DNA of 64,000 nucleotides from Aquirufa antheringensis (GCF_004307425.1 NZ_SEWZ01000005.1:1-64000); one strand, 5' to 3'; shown: positions 53,568 through 61,174, counted from the first letter of the stretch. Program-made: numbers and translations. The notes: generated by a model from the sequence alone, not told the origin.

Positions 53568-53698
53568 TTCTAGTAATCAGTAGTCAGTCGCTGCGCGAGT
53601 CATCGCTGCGCGATTTAGTCGATAGTCGCTAGTCAATAGTCCGAGGGAAACATTTATCATTAACCATTTACCATTCATCATTTACCATTCCTTCTTTT
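53568..53698 (-). repeat. Repeat patch P9
   Basis: Read on the minus strand, which is the sense of the rhodanese gene ending at 53700, the order is ATGGTAAATGATGAATGG, CCCTCGGACT and GACTAGCGACTATCGACTAA. Hairpins ATCGC-GCA-GCGAT (53614-53602) and TCGC-GCA-GCGA (53598-53588) follow, then GACTACTGATTACT. It fills the gap between the rhodanese and thioredoxin genes. Confidence 0.85.
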
Positions 53699-53699
53699 T

Positions 53700-54005
53700 T
53701 TATGCTTTAAGTGAAGTCCACGGTCCTCCATTGTACACCTGCGTATAACCGGCAGCTTGCAACTGGCGGCGAGCCATTCCACTACGGCTTCCTGAGCGGC
53801 AACAAGTAATGATAACCTGATCTTTCTTTAATTTGTTCATATTAGAACCTAAAGTTTGCAAAGGTAAATTGATGGCGCCTTTGATGTGCCCATCTTTAAA
53901 TTCTGCGGGAGTGCGAACATCGACTAATGTCGCACCATCCGCTAAAAGTGACTTGAAGTCAACCTTTGGACCAAAGCCAAATAAATTTTTAATTAAACCA
54001 ATCAT
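53700..54005 (-). CDS. Single-domain rhodanese
   Basis: A 101-residue cytosolic rhodanese-like sulfurtransferase. The strand LVDVRTPAEFKDGHIKGAINLPL (about 26-48) and the active-site loop CCRSGSRSGMA (about 68-78) are present; the catalytic cysteine is the second of the CC pair. It is the first gene of a minus-strand operon with trxA and the rhodanese-thioredoxin lipoprotein, interrupted by patch P9. It is driven by a GTGA-N6-TCAC promoter just upstream. Confidence 0.92.
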   Translation of the reverse strand: MIGLIKNLFGFGPKVDFKSLLADGATLVDVRTPAEFKDGHIKGAINLPLQTLGSNMNKLKKDQVIITCCRSGSRSGMARRQLQAAGYTQVYNGGPWTSLKA

Positions 54006-54026
54006 TATTTTTTCTGTTTAGTAATA

Positions 54027-54070
54027 CAAATTTACGGTGAACCCTAGGCCTAATTCGTGATATTGGTCAC
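54027..54070 (-). promoter_or_regulatory. Crp/Fnr-type site plus promoter for the rhodanese operon
   Basis: GTGATATTGGTCAC (54057-54070) is a GTGA-N6-TCAC palindrome. On the minus strand the perfect -7 box TAAATTTG spans 54034-54027. The site's centre is 36.5 bp from the last base of the box, giving about -41 from the predicted start, the usual class II activation distance. Confidence 0.8.
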
Positions 54071-54092
54071 CACCTAAAATAGTTTGAGTCTT

Positions 54093-54136
54093 GGGACTTA
54101 AGTCACGATTTAATTGAAGTTATCAGGGTAATTTTG
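54093..54136 (+). promoter_or_regulatory. Crp/Fnr-type site plus promoter reading right
   Basis: GGGACTTAAGTCAC (54093-54106) matches GTGA-N6-TCAC with one mismatch. The -7 box TAATTTTG is perfect at 54129-54136. The centre-to-box distance is again 36.5 bp. It is divergent from the rhodanese promoter, 36 bp away centre to centre. The transcript leads towards the DUF202 gene or ends as a short RNA. Confidence 0.7.
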
Positions 54137-54139
54137 CAT

Positions 54140-54319
54140 ATTGAATTTGGTAAACATTGGTCAAATTCTACATTTGAGTATCATACAAAAGTATTATTTT
54201 GGTTTAGAGGACATAGGAATAGAAAGGGCTTTTAGTTCTTTCTATTTTCTTTTATAAATGTAGAGTGGTCCAGGACCAAGAAAATTTGACTTCAATCACA
54301 CCTTATTAAATCTATACTG
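54140..54319 (+). ncRNA. Long leader or candidate small RNA before DUF202
   Basis: A canonical promoter TTTG-N19-TACATTTG (54146-54176) follows the Crp-type promoter. About 40-80 bases on, AATAGAAAG (54218-54226) pairs with CTTTCTATT (54238-54246) and is followed by a T-rich stretch, a plausible terminator or attenuator. Next comes a perfect palindrome TGGTCC-A-GGACCA (54266-54278) before the DUF202 start at 54320. Either a short RNA of about 70-110 nt or a regulated leader is possible. No small ORF stands out. Confidence 0.4.
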
Positions 54320-54607
54320 ATGAACAAAGACTTAATATTAAGAGAAAATTTAGCCATTCAGCGTACGATTATGGCTAATCAAACCACATTTTTATCTTTT
54401 ATTCGAACCTCCATGTATTTTCTGGTAGCTGGCTTAAGTGTTCAAAATATTGTTCAATTTAACACGATTGGATGGGCGATTTACCTATTTTATGGGATGT
54501 CAATTTTAGGGCTTATTATAGGGGTGTTAAATTATTTTAGTCAAAAAAAACGAATAAAGGAAGCTAAGAAGATGGTGGGAAATGCGGCCAAAGCCTATGT
54601 TTTATAG
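54320..54607 (+). CDS. DUF202-family membrane protein
   Basis: A 95-residue protein. The N-terminal ENLAIQRTIMANQTTFLSFIRTSMYFLVAGLSV corresponds to the DUF202 pattern (NERTFLAWIRTS). It has two transmembrane helices (about 30-48 and 53-75) and a basic tail. Function unknown; such proteins often sit beside sulfur or stress genes. It overlaps the convergent methyltransferase gene by 6 bp at its 3' end. Confidence 0.8.
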   Translation: MNKDLILRENLAIQRTIMANQTTFLSFIRTSMYFLVAGLSVQNIVQFNTIGWAIYLFYGMSILGLIIGVLNYFSQKKRIKEAKKMVGNAAKAYVL

Positions 54608-55198
54608 TTTTTGACCCACCAATTGTACAACCTCTGCTAAACCCTGGTGAAGTGGACCTTCGTTTAATGTCCGTTGCTTCTCTTCGTTTACTAGAATTTG
54701 TAATCCAGGGAATTCGGCAGCAATAGTTGCAGTAGAAAATAACCATTCTGCGTTTTTAGGTCCTCCTGAACTTAAACCGAGTTGGCGCTGGTTAAATCCT
54801 TCTAAAATAAGTAAGCCGCCAGGTTTAAGCCACGAAACGCATTGCTTGTAAAAGTGTAATCGAGTCTCCAAGGGCAGATGGAAATAGGTTAAGGCAATGA
54901 CGTCAAAAGATTCCAAAGGGAATTTTACCAGCGCGGCATCTGCCACTTTATAGTGGATCCGTATTTTTTCGGCTGAGGCTAATTTTTCCGCTTTTGCTTT
55001 CCCTTGTTCACTTAGGTCAAAGGCGTGGACTTCCCATCCTTTTTTGGCAGCAAAAACGGCATCTCGTCCCTCTCCAGCACCTGGAAATAAAATGCGGCTC
55101 GCGGGTAGGGGTGTGATTTGCTCTTTCATAAAATCATTTGGATTTATTCCATATTGGTATTCGTCCGCTTGATAACGCTCGTTCCACATTGCTTTCAT
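54602..55198 (-). CDS. SAM-dependent methyltransferase (TPMT/TehB-like)
   Basis: A 198-residue class I methyltransferase. Motif I is ILFPGAGEGRDAVFAAKKGWEVHAFDLS (about 36-63), with the acidic residue for the SAM ribose at FDLS, and FDVIALTYFHLP near 98 is motif IV. The short N-terminus starting MWNERYQADEYQYG resembles the thiopurine S-methyltransferase and TehB group that act on thiols, selenite or tellurite. In this island, methylation of sulfide or thiols is an attractive but unproven role. Confidence 0.82.
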   Translation of the reverse strand: MKAMWNERYQADEYQYGINPNDFMKEQITPLPASRILFPGAGEGRDAVFAAKKGWEVHAFDLSEQGKAKAEKLASAEKIRIHYKVADAALVKFPLESFDVIALTYFHLPLETRLHFYKQCVSWLKPGGLLILEGFNQRQLGLSSGGPKNAEWLFSTATIAAEFPGLQILVNEEKQRTLNEGPLHQGLAEVVQLVGQKL

Positions 55199-55233
55199 TT
55201 GTAAAATTTGTAGTTTAGTAAAAAAAAATAATC

Positions 55234-55638
55234 ATGAAAAAAACCTTACTGTTAACCTTATTTGTTGCTTTCATTTTTTTTGCAGCTAATGCTCAAACAC
55301 ACAAAGTGGTTGTGCAATTAAATACCTCGGATACCTTAGTTTGGCACGGAGCATTGAAAAATATTTCAAATCTTCAAACAGCACTAGGGCCTACTACGCA
55401 AATTGAATTAGTCGCTCATGGTTCTGGTATTGGTATCTTAATCGATGGCAAAACAACTCAAAAATCCAAAGTTGCAGAATTAGCTGCGTCAGGCGTTTTG
55501 TTCAAAGCCTGTGAAAATACCATTCGCGAACGTAAAATTGATCGCTCTACTATTTTAACACAAGCGGGCACTGTTCCCTCTGGTGTAGCTGAAGTAGTCC
55601 TTAAGCAGGAGGCCGGCTGGGCCTATCTCAAATATTAA
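55234..55638 (+). CDS. Periplasmic DsrE-family protein
   Basis: A 134-residue protein with a signal peptide (about 1-20). The domain HKVVVQLNTSD...WHGALKNISNLQTALG...IELVAHGSGI matches the DsrE/DsrF-like fold. A conserved cysteine sits in LFKACENTIRERKI (about residue 91), the position used for sulfur binding in DsrE-type carriers. It diverges from the methyltransferase gene and ends with a bidirectional terminator before SQR. A role as periplasmic sulfur carrier is inferred. Confidence 0.85.
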   Translation: MKKTLLLTLFVAFIFFAANAQTHKVVVQLNTSDTLVWHGALKNISNLQTALGPTTQIELVAHGSGIGILIDGKTTQKSKVAELAASGVLFKACENTIRERKIDRSTILTQAGTVPSGVAEVVLKQEAGWAYLKY

Positions 55639-55642
55639 ATGG

Positions 55643-55670
55643 AAAGGCCGCCCTAACAGCGGCCTTTTTT
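55643..55670. terminator. Bidirectional terminator between the DsrE and SQR genes
   Basis: AAAGGCCGC (55643-55651) pairs with GCGGCCTTT (55659-55667) around a 7-base loop, with T-run on the plus strand. Confidence 0.9.
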
Positions 55671-55671
55671 C

Positions 55672-56862
55672 TTACATCTTTCCGGGTAGGATTTGATTCC
55701 AATACAAATAGGGGAGTAGGTATTTCTTCATTTGGTACATAGACCAGCGCTCTTTTGATTGATCCATCGGGAATGTTTCCATTGGGGTATTGTTATAATC
55801 GAATTCGGCCAAAACTAATTTATCATATCCTGTAATAATAGGACAAGAGGAATAACCATCATAGGAGGCTGACATCGATTTGCCCTTCATTACAGCCAGT
55901 AAATTGCTCACTAAAACGGGCGCTTGCTTACGAATAGCTGCTCCAGTTCTAGAAACGGGTAATGCAGCAGCATCTCCGCAAGCGAAAATATTTTTGAATG
56001 TAGCGTGTTGTAGGGTGTGTTTTTCTACATCGATCCAGCCGGCAGCATTTGCTAAAGGACTCTTTTTAATGAAGTCCGGTGCCGATTGTGGTGGGGTTAC
56101 GTGAATCATATCGTATTCAACCCAGTATTCTTGGCCCTTATTCGCTTCGCCTATTCCCACAAATTTCGCTTTTTTATTAGGTCCATCAATCTCGTCTAAC
56201 TTAACAAAGAATTGTGTATGTATACCGTATCGAGCAATAACGTTTTTTAAGGTGTTTTCATATTTTTCTACGCCAAAAACGCGCGTACCTCCACTCCAAA
56301 ATTCCACCTGGCTATCAATGCCCTGTTTTTTGAAATAATCAGCAGCTAAGTACATAATCTTTTGAGGAGCACCACCGCACTTAATGGGGGTGTGTGGATT
56401 GGTGAAAATTGCCTTGCCGCCTCTAGTCTTCTGAATACATTCCCAGGTGTAAGGGGCTGTTTCGAAACTATAATTAGAGCAAACCCCATTTTTGCCTAGA
56501 TTTTCTTTTAAGCCTTTTATCTCCCCCCAATTCAATTGGATCCCAGGAGCTGCCACTAAATAATCATAACCTACATCGGTTCCATCAGCTAGGGTAACCT
56601 TGTTCTCTTCTGGTTTAAAGCCCGAAACCATCTGTTGAATCCACGTGGTTCCGGCAGGGATGACCGATGCTTCATCGCGTTCTGTGTCTTGAATATTGAA
56701 TTCTCCACCACCTACTAAGGTCCAAGCGGGTTGGTAATAATGTTTCTTTGCGCCATCGATGATGGCGATGTCTAAAGATGAATCTTTACGTAATAGTTGC
56801 GAGGCGATTGAAATACCGGCATTTCCTCCGCCAACGATGACAATATGGTGATGTGTTTTCAT
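55672..56862 (-). CDS. sqr: Sulfide:quinone oxidoreductase, type II-like
   Basis: FAD enzyme on the membrane that oxidises sulfide to sulfane sulfur and reduces quinone. The FAD loop is IVIVGGGNAGISIA (residues 6-19). The active-site cysteines lie in NGVCSNYSFETAP (about 128) and TPIKCGGAPQKIMYL (about 165). The latter matches the mitochondrial SQOR pattern, which points to a type II enzyme passing the persulfide to a small thiol. The start is taken at the ATG at 56862; the frame runs to 56886. It diverges from the DUF2202 gene through a symmetrical double-operator region. Confidence 0.93.
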   Translation of the reverse strand: MKTHHHIVIVGGGNAGISIASQLLRKDSSLDIAIIDGAKKHYYQPAWTLVGGGEFNIQDTERDEASVIPAGTTWIQQMVSGFKPEENKVTLADGTDVGYDYLVAAPGIQLNWGEIKGLKENLGKNGVCSNYSFETAPYTWECIQKTRGGKAIFTNPHTPIKCGGAPQKIMYLAADYFKKQGIDSQVEFWSGGTRVFGVEKYENTLKNVIARYGIHTQFFVKLDEIDGPNKKAKFVGIGEANKGQEYWVEYDMIHVTPPQSAPDFIKKSPLANAAGWIDVEKHTLQHATFKNIFACGDAAALPVSRTGAAIRKQAPVLVSNLLAVMKGKSMSASYDGYSSCPIITGYDKLVLAEFDYNNTPMETFPMDQSKERWSMYQMKKYLLPYLYWNQILPGKM

Positions 56863-56883
56863 GGTTAACAGTCTAAGTTTATT

Positions 56884-56927
56884 CAAAAATAGCTCCTATT
56901 TTCTTGCTAAAAAGTGATAAAAGTCAC
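56884..56927 (-). promoter_or_regulatory. Crp/Fnr-type site plus promoter for sqr
   Basis: GTGATAAAAGTCAC (56914-56927) is a perfect GTGA-N6-TCAC. The minus-strand -7 box TATTTTTG spans 56891-56884. The centre-to-box distance is 36.5 bp. It mirrors the next site, which drives the divergent gene. Confidence 0.82.
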
Positions 56928-56939
56928 ATGTCTGTTTTC

Positions 56940-56983
56940 GTGAGTAATATCACGCTTAGGCAGTAAGAGGCACCCTACCTTTG
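56940..56983 (+). promoter_or_regulatory. Crp/Fnr-type site plus promoter for the DUF2202 gene
   Basis: GTGAGTAATATCAC (56940-56953) is a perfect GTGA-N6-TCAC. The -7 box TACCTTTG is at 56976-56983, giving the same 36.5-bp distance. The two divergent sites are 26 bp apart centre to centre. Confidence 0.82.
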
Positions 56984-57005
56984 AGAAAAATATAAATAAT
57001 CTCAT

Positions 57006-57662
57006 ATGAAAAAGGTCCTATCGTTCGTTGCTGTTCTTGTCTTTTTAAGTAGTTGTGAAAAAGGAGGTCCTCTAGGGGATGATCAAGGCAATTCGTCTCA
57101 AAGTTTGTCCGCCATTCAAGCTACAGTCTCTAGTTTGCCTGTAGAACCATTAGACTCGGCTGAAAAGCAGCGTGTTTTGTTTATTCGAGAGGAGGAAAAG
57201 TTAGCCTACGATGTCTATCAAGCGATGTTTGATAAATATGGGGTTAAGATTTTTCAAAACATCCCCAATAGCGAATTGAGCCACATGGAGGCGATGTTAA
57301 CGATTATAACTAAATACCAATTAGTCGATCCTATGGATAAAAATCCACGCGGCGTTTTTGCTAATGCAGATCTTCAATCACTGTATAATGCGCTAGTAAG
57401 CCAAGGAAATGGGAGCATATTAGCGGCCTATCAAGTGGGGGCAAAAATTGAGGAATTGGATATTTTTGATTTGAATAAATCCATTGCAGTAACTAATAAT
57501 CAAGATGTTAAATTAGTGTATGATTTTTTAAACAAAGGTAGCCGCAACCACTTACGTTCTTTTTTCAAGAATTTGACAAATGCGGGAGGCACTTACACCC
57601 CTGTTTTTATTACCAAAGCCGAATTTGACGCAATCGTGACAACGCCTACTGAAAAAATGTAA
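57006..57662 (+). CDS. DUF2202 ferritin-like lipoprotein
   Basis: A 218-residue lipoprotein (signal peptide ending in LSSC, about residue 17). The DUF2202 region starts at LFIREEEKLAYDVYQAMFDKYG (about 60) and contains SELSHMEAMLTII (about 93). These are the paired EExxxxD and ExxHM helices expected of a ferritin-like four-helix bundle that could bind a dimetal site. No biochemical role is established to my knowledge. It shares the Crp-type operator architecture with sqr and tsdA, which suggests a function in sulfide or thiosulfate oxidation or in protection from it. Confidence 0.85.
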   Translation: MKKVLSFVAVLVFLSSCEKGGPLGDDQGNSSQSLSAIQATVSSLPVEPLDSAEKQRVLFIREEEKLAYDVYQAMFDKYGVKIFQNIPNSELSHMEAMLTIITKYQLVDPMDKNPRGVFANADLQSLYNALVSQGNGSILAAYQVGAKIEELDIFDLNKSIAVTNNQDVKLVYDFLNKGSRNHLRSFFKNLTNAGGTYTPVFITKAEFDAIVTTPTEKM

Positions 57663-57677
57663 TCATTTATCGTAATA

Positions 57678-57721
57678 GTGACAAAAGTCACAGCGTTTAT
57701 GCTGATTTATCTAGTCTTTTG
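57678..57721 (+). promoter_or_regulatory. Crp/Fnr-type site plus promoter for the tsdA-soxB unit
   Basis: GTGACAAAAGTCAC (57678-57691) is a perfect GTGA-N6-TCAC. The -7 box GTCTTTTG (57714-57721, one mismatch) ends 36.5 bp from the site's centre, as at the other four promoters. Confidence 0.78.
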
Positions 57722-57751
57722 TACGTTAATAGCTTTAAATATAGTACCTCT

Positions 57752-58798
57752 ATGTCTAATACAAGTTCAAATTCAACTCAGCCAGGCTTATTACAAGTAT
57801 TCCTTTATGCCTTATTAATTGCCCTGTTTGGTCTTTTGGGGTATTTAGGGTTCTCCCATGTTAGTACAGCTAGTGATGCCACTGATTCTACTCAAGTTTA
57901 TGTGGAGCCAGATTCTAACTTTACTCATCTTTGGACGGCACCATCGGATTGGCGAATGATGTATCTAAAGCCAGAGGAGAAAGCACTAGTGGAATATGGT
58001 AAAGAGTTAATTGGCCACACATCTGATTATTTAGGGCCAAAGGGTTCTGTTAAGGCTATTTCCAATGGCATGAATTGCCAAAACTGCCACTTGAATGCAG
58101 GTACGCAACCTTGGGGAAATAATTATTTCGCGGTACAATCTACCTATCCTAAATTCAGAGCTCGTTCAGGGGCCATTGAAGATCAGGTTAAGCGGGTCAA
58201 TGATTGTTTTGAACGTAGCTTAAATGGCCAGGCATTAGCGGCTGAAAGTAAGGAGATGCGGGCTATTTTGGCCTATATTAAATGGCTAGGCACGGATGTG
58301 AAGAAAGACAAGTCACCTAAAGGATCAGGGATTTTCAAATTAAAAGGCTTAAAACGCGCGATTGATCCCGCTAAAGGTGCGGAAGTTTACGCAGCTAAAT
58401 GCCAGTCCTGTCATCAGGCAGATGGCGGTGGCGTGCTGGCTGAAAATGGGAAGTCGTATACTTATCCACCACTTTGGGGACCTCATAGTTATAATCATGG
58501 CGCTGGGCTTTACCGGATGTCGAATTTTGCTGGGTATGTGAAATACAACATGCCATTAGGAGCGAATTACGAGAAACCGCAGTTGACAGATGAGGAAGCT
58601 TGGGATTTAGCGGCTTATGTCAATTCCATGCCACGACCGGCTAAAGACTTAAGCAAGGACTGGCCAGATGTCGCGGGCAAGCCTTTTGACCATCCTTTTG
58701 GCCCTTATGCTGATCCTTTTACGGAAGAACAACATAAATATGGCCCATATAAGCCGATTAAAGAATGGATTGCGAAACACAAGAAGTCTAAAAAATAA
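57752..58798 (+). CDS. tsdA: TsdA-like dihaem cytochrome c, probable thiosulfate dehydrogenase
   Basis: A 348-residue membrane-anchored periplasmic cytochrome. It has a transmembrane helix at about 16-36 and two c-type haem motifs, CQNCH (about 109) and CQSCH (about 217). The first haem domain has the TsdA pattern SNGMNCQNCHLNAGT followed by RVNDCFERSLNGQALAAESKEM with an extra cysteine. TsdA oxidises thiosulfate to tetrathionate. The start is the ATG at 57752; the frame's upstream TTG overlaps the -7 box and cannot be in the mRNA. The SoxB-like gene follows 5 bp later. Confidence 0.85.
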   Translation: MSNTSSNSTQPGLLQVFLYALLIALFGLLGYLGFSHVSTASDATDSTQVYVEPDSNFTHLWTAPSDWRMMYLKPEEKALVEYGKELIGHTSDYLGPKGSVKAISNGMNCQNCHLNAGTQPWGNNYFAVQSTYPKFRARSGAIEDQVKRVNDCFERSLNGQALAAESKEMRAILAYIKWLGTDVKKDKSPKGSGIFKLKGLKRAIDPAKGAEVYAAKCQSCHQADGGGVLAENGKSYTYPPLWGPHSYNHGAGLYRMSNFAGYVKYNMPLGANYEKPQLTDEEAWDLAAYVNSMPRPAKDLSKDWPDVAGKPFDHPFGPYADPFTEEQHKYGPYKPIKEWIAKHKKSKK

Positions 58799-58803
58799 AC
58801 CGA

Positions 58804-60477
58804 ATGAACTCTAGAAGAAAATTTTTACAAGGCGGAATACTGACGAGTGTGGCAGCGTTAACGCCTGTAGGCTTACAAGCTAAAAATGCAGAGAATACTA
58901 CTTTATCAACAAAATCAATCGCTGGATCTGGTCAAATAACAATTCTCCAAACCACGGATGTGCACTGTCAATTGCATGCGCATGATGAATTGTTTTGGGA
59001 AAATAATGAGTTGACCTTTCGCAAGGCTGGAGGATACCCCCATATGGCCACCGCTTTACAGAAATTAAAGGAGAAAAATCCTCAGAATACCATCACGCTC
59101 GACACGGGAGACATGTTCCAAGGAAGTATGCTCTCTGTGAAAACAACGGGGCAGGCATTCGTTCCTTTGTTAAATGCGATGGATTATGATCTGTATTTAC
59201 CAGGAAACTGGGAGGTTGTTTATTATAAAAAGAATATGCAGAAATTATTGGGTGGTTTATTAGCTCCCAAAATTTGCGCGAACATGTACCACGATTTAGG
59301 TGATGGAAAGAAAGGTGAACTGATCTTTCAACCCTACCAAATCATGCACCGCATGGGAATAAAGATCGGCTTCTTGGGCTATACAGACCCTTTAGTTCCT
59401 TTACGTCAATCCCCTTTGTATTCAAAAGGAATTATTTATACCAAACCAGAGGATAATCTGAAAGAATACGTGACGCTTTTGCGCGAGCAAGAGCAATGTG
59501 ACTTTGTGATTATCTTATCTCACTTGGGTTTATCTCAGCAAATTGCCTTGGGCAATCATCCCGATTGCCAGGGAGTAGACTATATTTTTGGGGCAGATAC
59601 GCATGAAAGGGTTCGTAAACCGATTCAAGCGGAATACACGAAGATTGTGGAGCCAGGAGCCTTTGGTTCGTTTATTGGCAAACTCGATATTCAAGTTAAG
59701 GATGGTAAAGTCCTAGGTTCTACCTATGAATTAGTGGAAGTCGATCCCATCAAATACCCCGCCGATCCAGCGATCAAAGCTTTAGTTCAAGACTTAGAGA
59801 AGCCGTACAAGGAAGAAATTAATAAAGTATTGGGCTATAGCACGGTCCCTCTTTACCGCAACTTTGTGGTAGAGAATACCATCGATACGATGATTGTAGA
59901 TGCTTTAAAATGGAAAGTAAATGCGGATGTTGTTCTATCCAATGGATTCCGTTTTTGCCCTCCACGCGTCCCAGGAAAAGATGGGAAAGTAGCGATTACG
60001 GAGGGCTATTTATACGATATGTTACCGGTGGATAGTACTATCCGTACAGCGAAAGCATCTGGGCAACAGATTTTAGATTGGTTAGAAAAAGAGATGCAGA
60101 ATGTGTTTGCCCAGGATGCTTCCAAACGTTTTGGTGGCTGGCTTATCCGTTTTAAAGGAATGCAAGTCGAATTCAAAGCTTTTGAGCGAGTAGGACATCG
60201 TGTACAAAAAGTGACCATTGCGGGCGCTGAATTAGATAAAAACCGGCTGTATACCTTGTGCGCTTGTGAGCGTGATGGCGATCCAGAAGATATGCTGTGC
60301 CGTATGAAAGGAGTAAAAGAGGCAACTAATACGGCCTATACTTTACACTCGATGATGAAGGAGTACTTAGCAAAATTCTCTCCCGTTACACCCATCTTAC
60401 GCCACGATGCGAAGATATTAGACGGGCCACAAGATTTGTTGAGTCAAGTGACTGGGGTGGATTATACGTTTAGATAG
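58804..60477 (+). CDS. SoxB-like metallohydrolase, Tat-exported
   Basis: A 557-residue 5'-nucleotidase-superfamily protein beginning with a Tat-type signal (SRRKFLQGG). Metal motifs are TDVHCQL (about 51), DTGDMFQG (about 100), GNWEVVY (about 133), ILSHLG (about 240) and GADTHERV (about 262). The Trp in GNWE, where nucleotidases have GNHE, and the C-terminal FGGWLIRFKGMQVEF segment match SoxB thiosulfohydrolases. The usual GGHTH motif is changed to GADTH, losing one His. No SoxYZ, SoxAX or SoxCD is in the window, so the substrate is uncertain. Its stop overlaps patch P10. Confidence 0.8.
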   Translation: MNSRRKFLQGGILTSVAALTPVGLQAKNAENTTLSTKSIAGSGQITILQTTDVHCQLHAHDELFWENNELTFRKAGGYPHMATALQKLKEKNPQNTITLDTGDMFQGSMLSVKTTGQAFVPLLNAMDYDLYLPGNWEVVYYKKNMQKLLGGLLAPKICANMYHDLGDGKKGELIFQPYQIMHRMGIKIGFLGYTDPLVPLRQSPLYSKGIIYTKPEDNLKEYVTLLREQEQCDFVIILSHLGLSQQIALGNHPDCQGVDYIFGADTHERVRKPIQAEYTKIVEPGAFGSFIGKLDIQVKDGKVLGSTYELVEVDPIKYPADPAIKALVQDLEKPYKEEINKVLGYSTVPLYRNFVVENTIDTMIVDALKWKVNADVVLSNGFRFCPPRVPGKDGKVAITEGYLYDMLPVDSTIRTAKASGQQILDWLEKEMQNVFAQDASKRFGGWLIRFKGMQVEFKAFERVGHRVQKVTIAGAELDKNRLYTLCACERDGDPEDMLCRMKGVKEATNTAYTLHSMMKEYLAKFSPVTPILRHDAKILDGPQDLLSQVTGVDYTFR

Positions 60478-60660
60478 GAGAGTAGAGAATATAGAGTAGA
60501 GAGTATAGATTATAGAGTAGAGATAGGGTGTTGATTAGGTTCGGCATCCTATTTTTGTGTTTAAGGGACATAAAAAAAGCTAGCATGCAGTTTGTGCTGA
60601 TGCTAGCTTTTGAATTTGAGTGAAGTATCTCTACTCTATAATCTATACTCTCGTATCTCC
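60474..60660. repeat. Repeat patch P10: 27-bp perfect inverted repeat with nested terminator
   Basis: The TAGAGTATAGATTATAGAG module at 60499-60525 has an exact 27-bp reverse complement at 60626-60652. Nested inside, AAAAGCTAGCAT (60575-60586) and ATGCTAGCTTTT (60600-60611) form a bidirectional terminator, and a TATTTTTG box lies at 60550-60557. The patch separates the convergent soxB-like and YeeE-type genes and touches both stop codons. Confidence 0.88.
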
Positions 60661-61169
60661 TAATGCGGCAATTGATCTCTGAACTTACCATATACCCAAG
60701 TTCCCGCCGTTGCACTAAGAATAACGACTAGAATGACGATGGCACCTGAACCTACTTGTGCGAAAAGAGGACCTGGGCAAGCTCCAGTTAAAGCCCATCC
60801 TAGACCAAAAGTTAAGCCACCTATGATTTGGCCCTTATTAAACTTCTTGTCCGTAAAAGTAATTTCCTCTCCGTGTATGGTTTTAACCTTGAATTTCTTG
60901 ATTAAAAATACAGAGATAGCTCCTACCACTACAGCCGTTCCGATCACCCCGTACATGTGGAAGCTTTGAAGGCGGAACATTTCTTGAATTCTGAACCAAG
61001 AGATGATTTCTGCTTTAATGAATACAATGCCAAAAATAACGCCAACTAGGCTATATTTTAGGTTATAGTACCAAGGGTGCTTTAATTCCGATTCATTTAC
61101 ACACATGGTGTCTAATGAACGTACTTCAAAATCAGCTGGATTTGTGTGTTGATTTGTCTTATTTTCCAT
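60660..61169 (-). CDS. YeeE/YedE-family membrane protein (second half)
   Basis: A 169-residue protein with about four transmembrane segments. The motif LTGACPGPLFAQVGSGA (about 127-143) carries the conserved cysteine used for sulfur-compound passage in YeeE. It is half the size of the fused YeeE/YedE thiosulfate transporter and follows its partner half by 5 bp. Together they probably import thiosulfate or export sulfur species. The N-terminal 35 residues are soluble and contain a cysteine. Confidence 0.88.
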   Translation of the reverse strand: MENKTNQHTNPADFEVRSLDTMCVNESELKHPWYYNLKYSLVGVIFGIVFIKAEIISWFRIQEMFRLQSFHMYGVIGTAVVVGAISVFLIKKFKVKTIHGEEITFTDKKFNKGQIIGGLTFGLGWALTGACPGPLFAQVGSGAIVILVVILSATAGTWVYGKFRDQLPH

Positions 61170-61174
61170 GGGTA

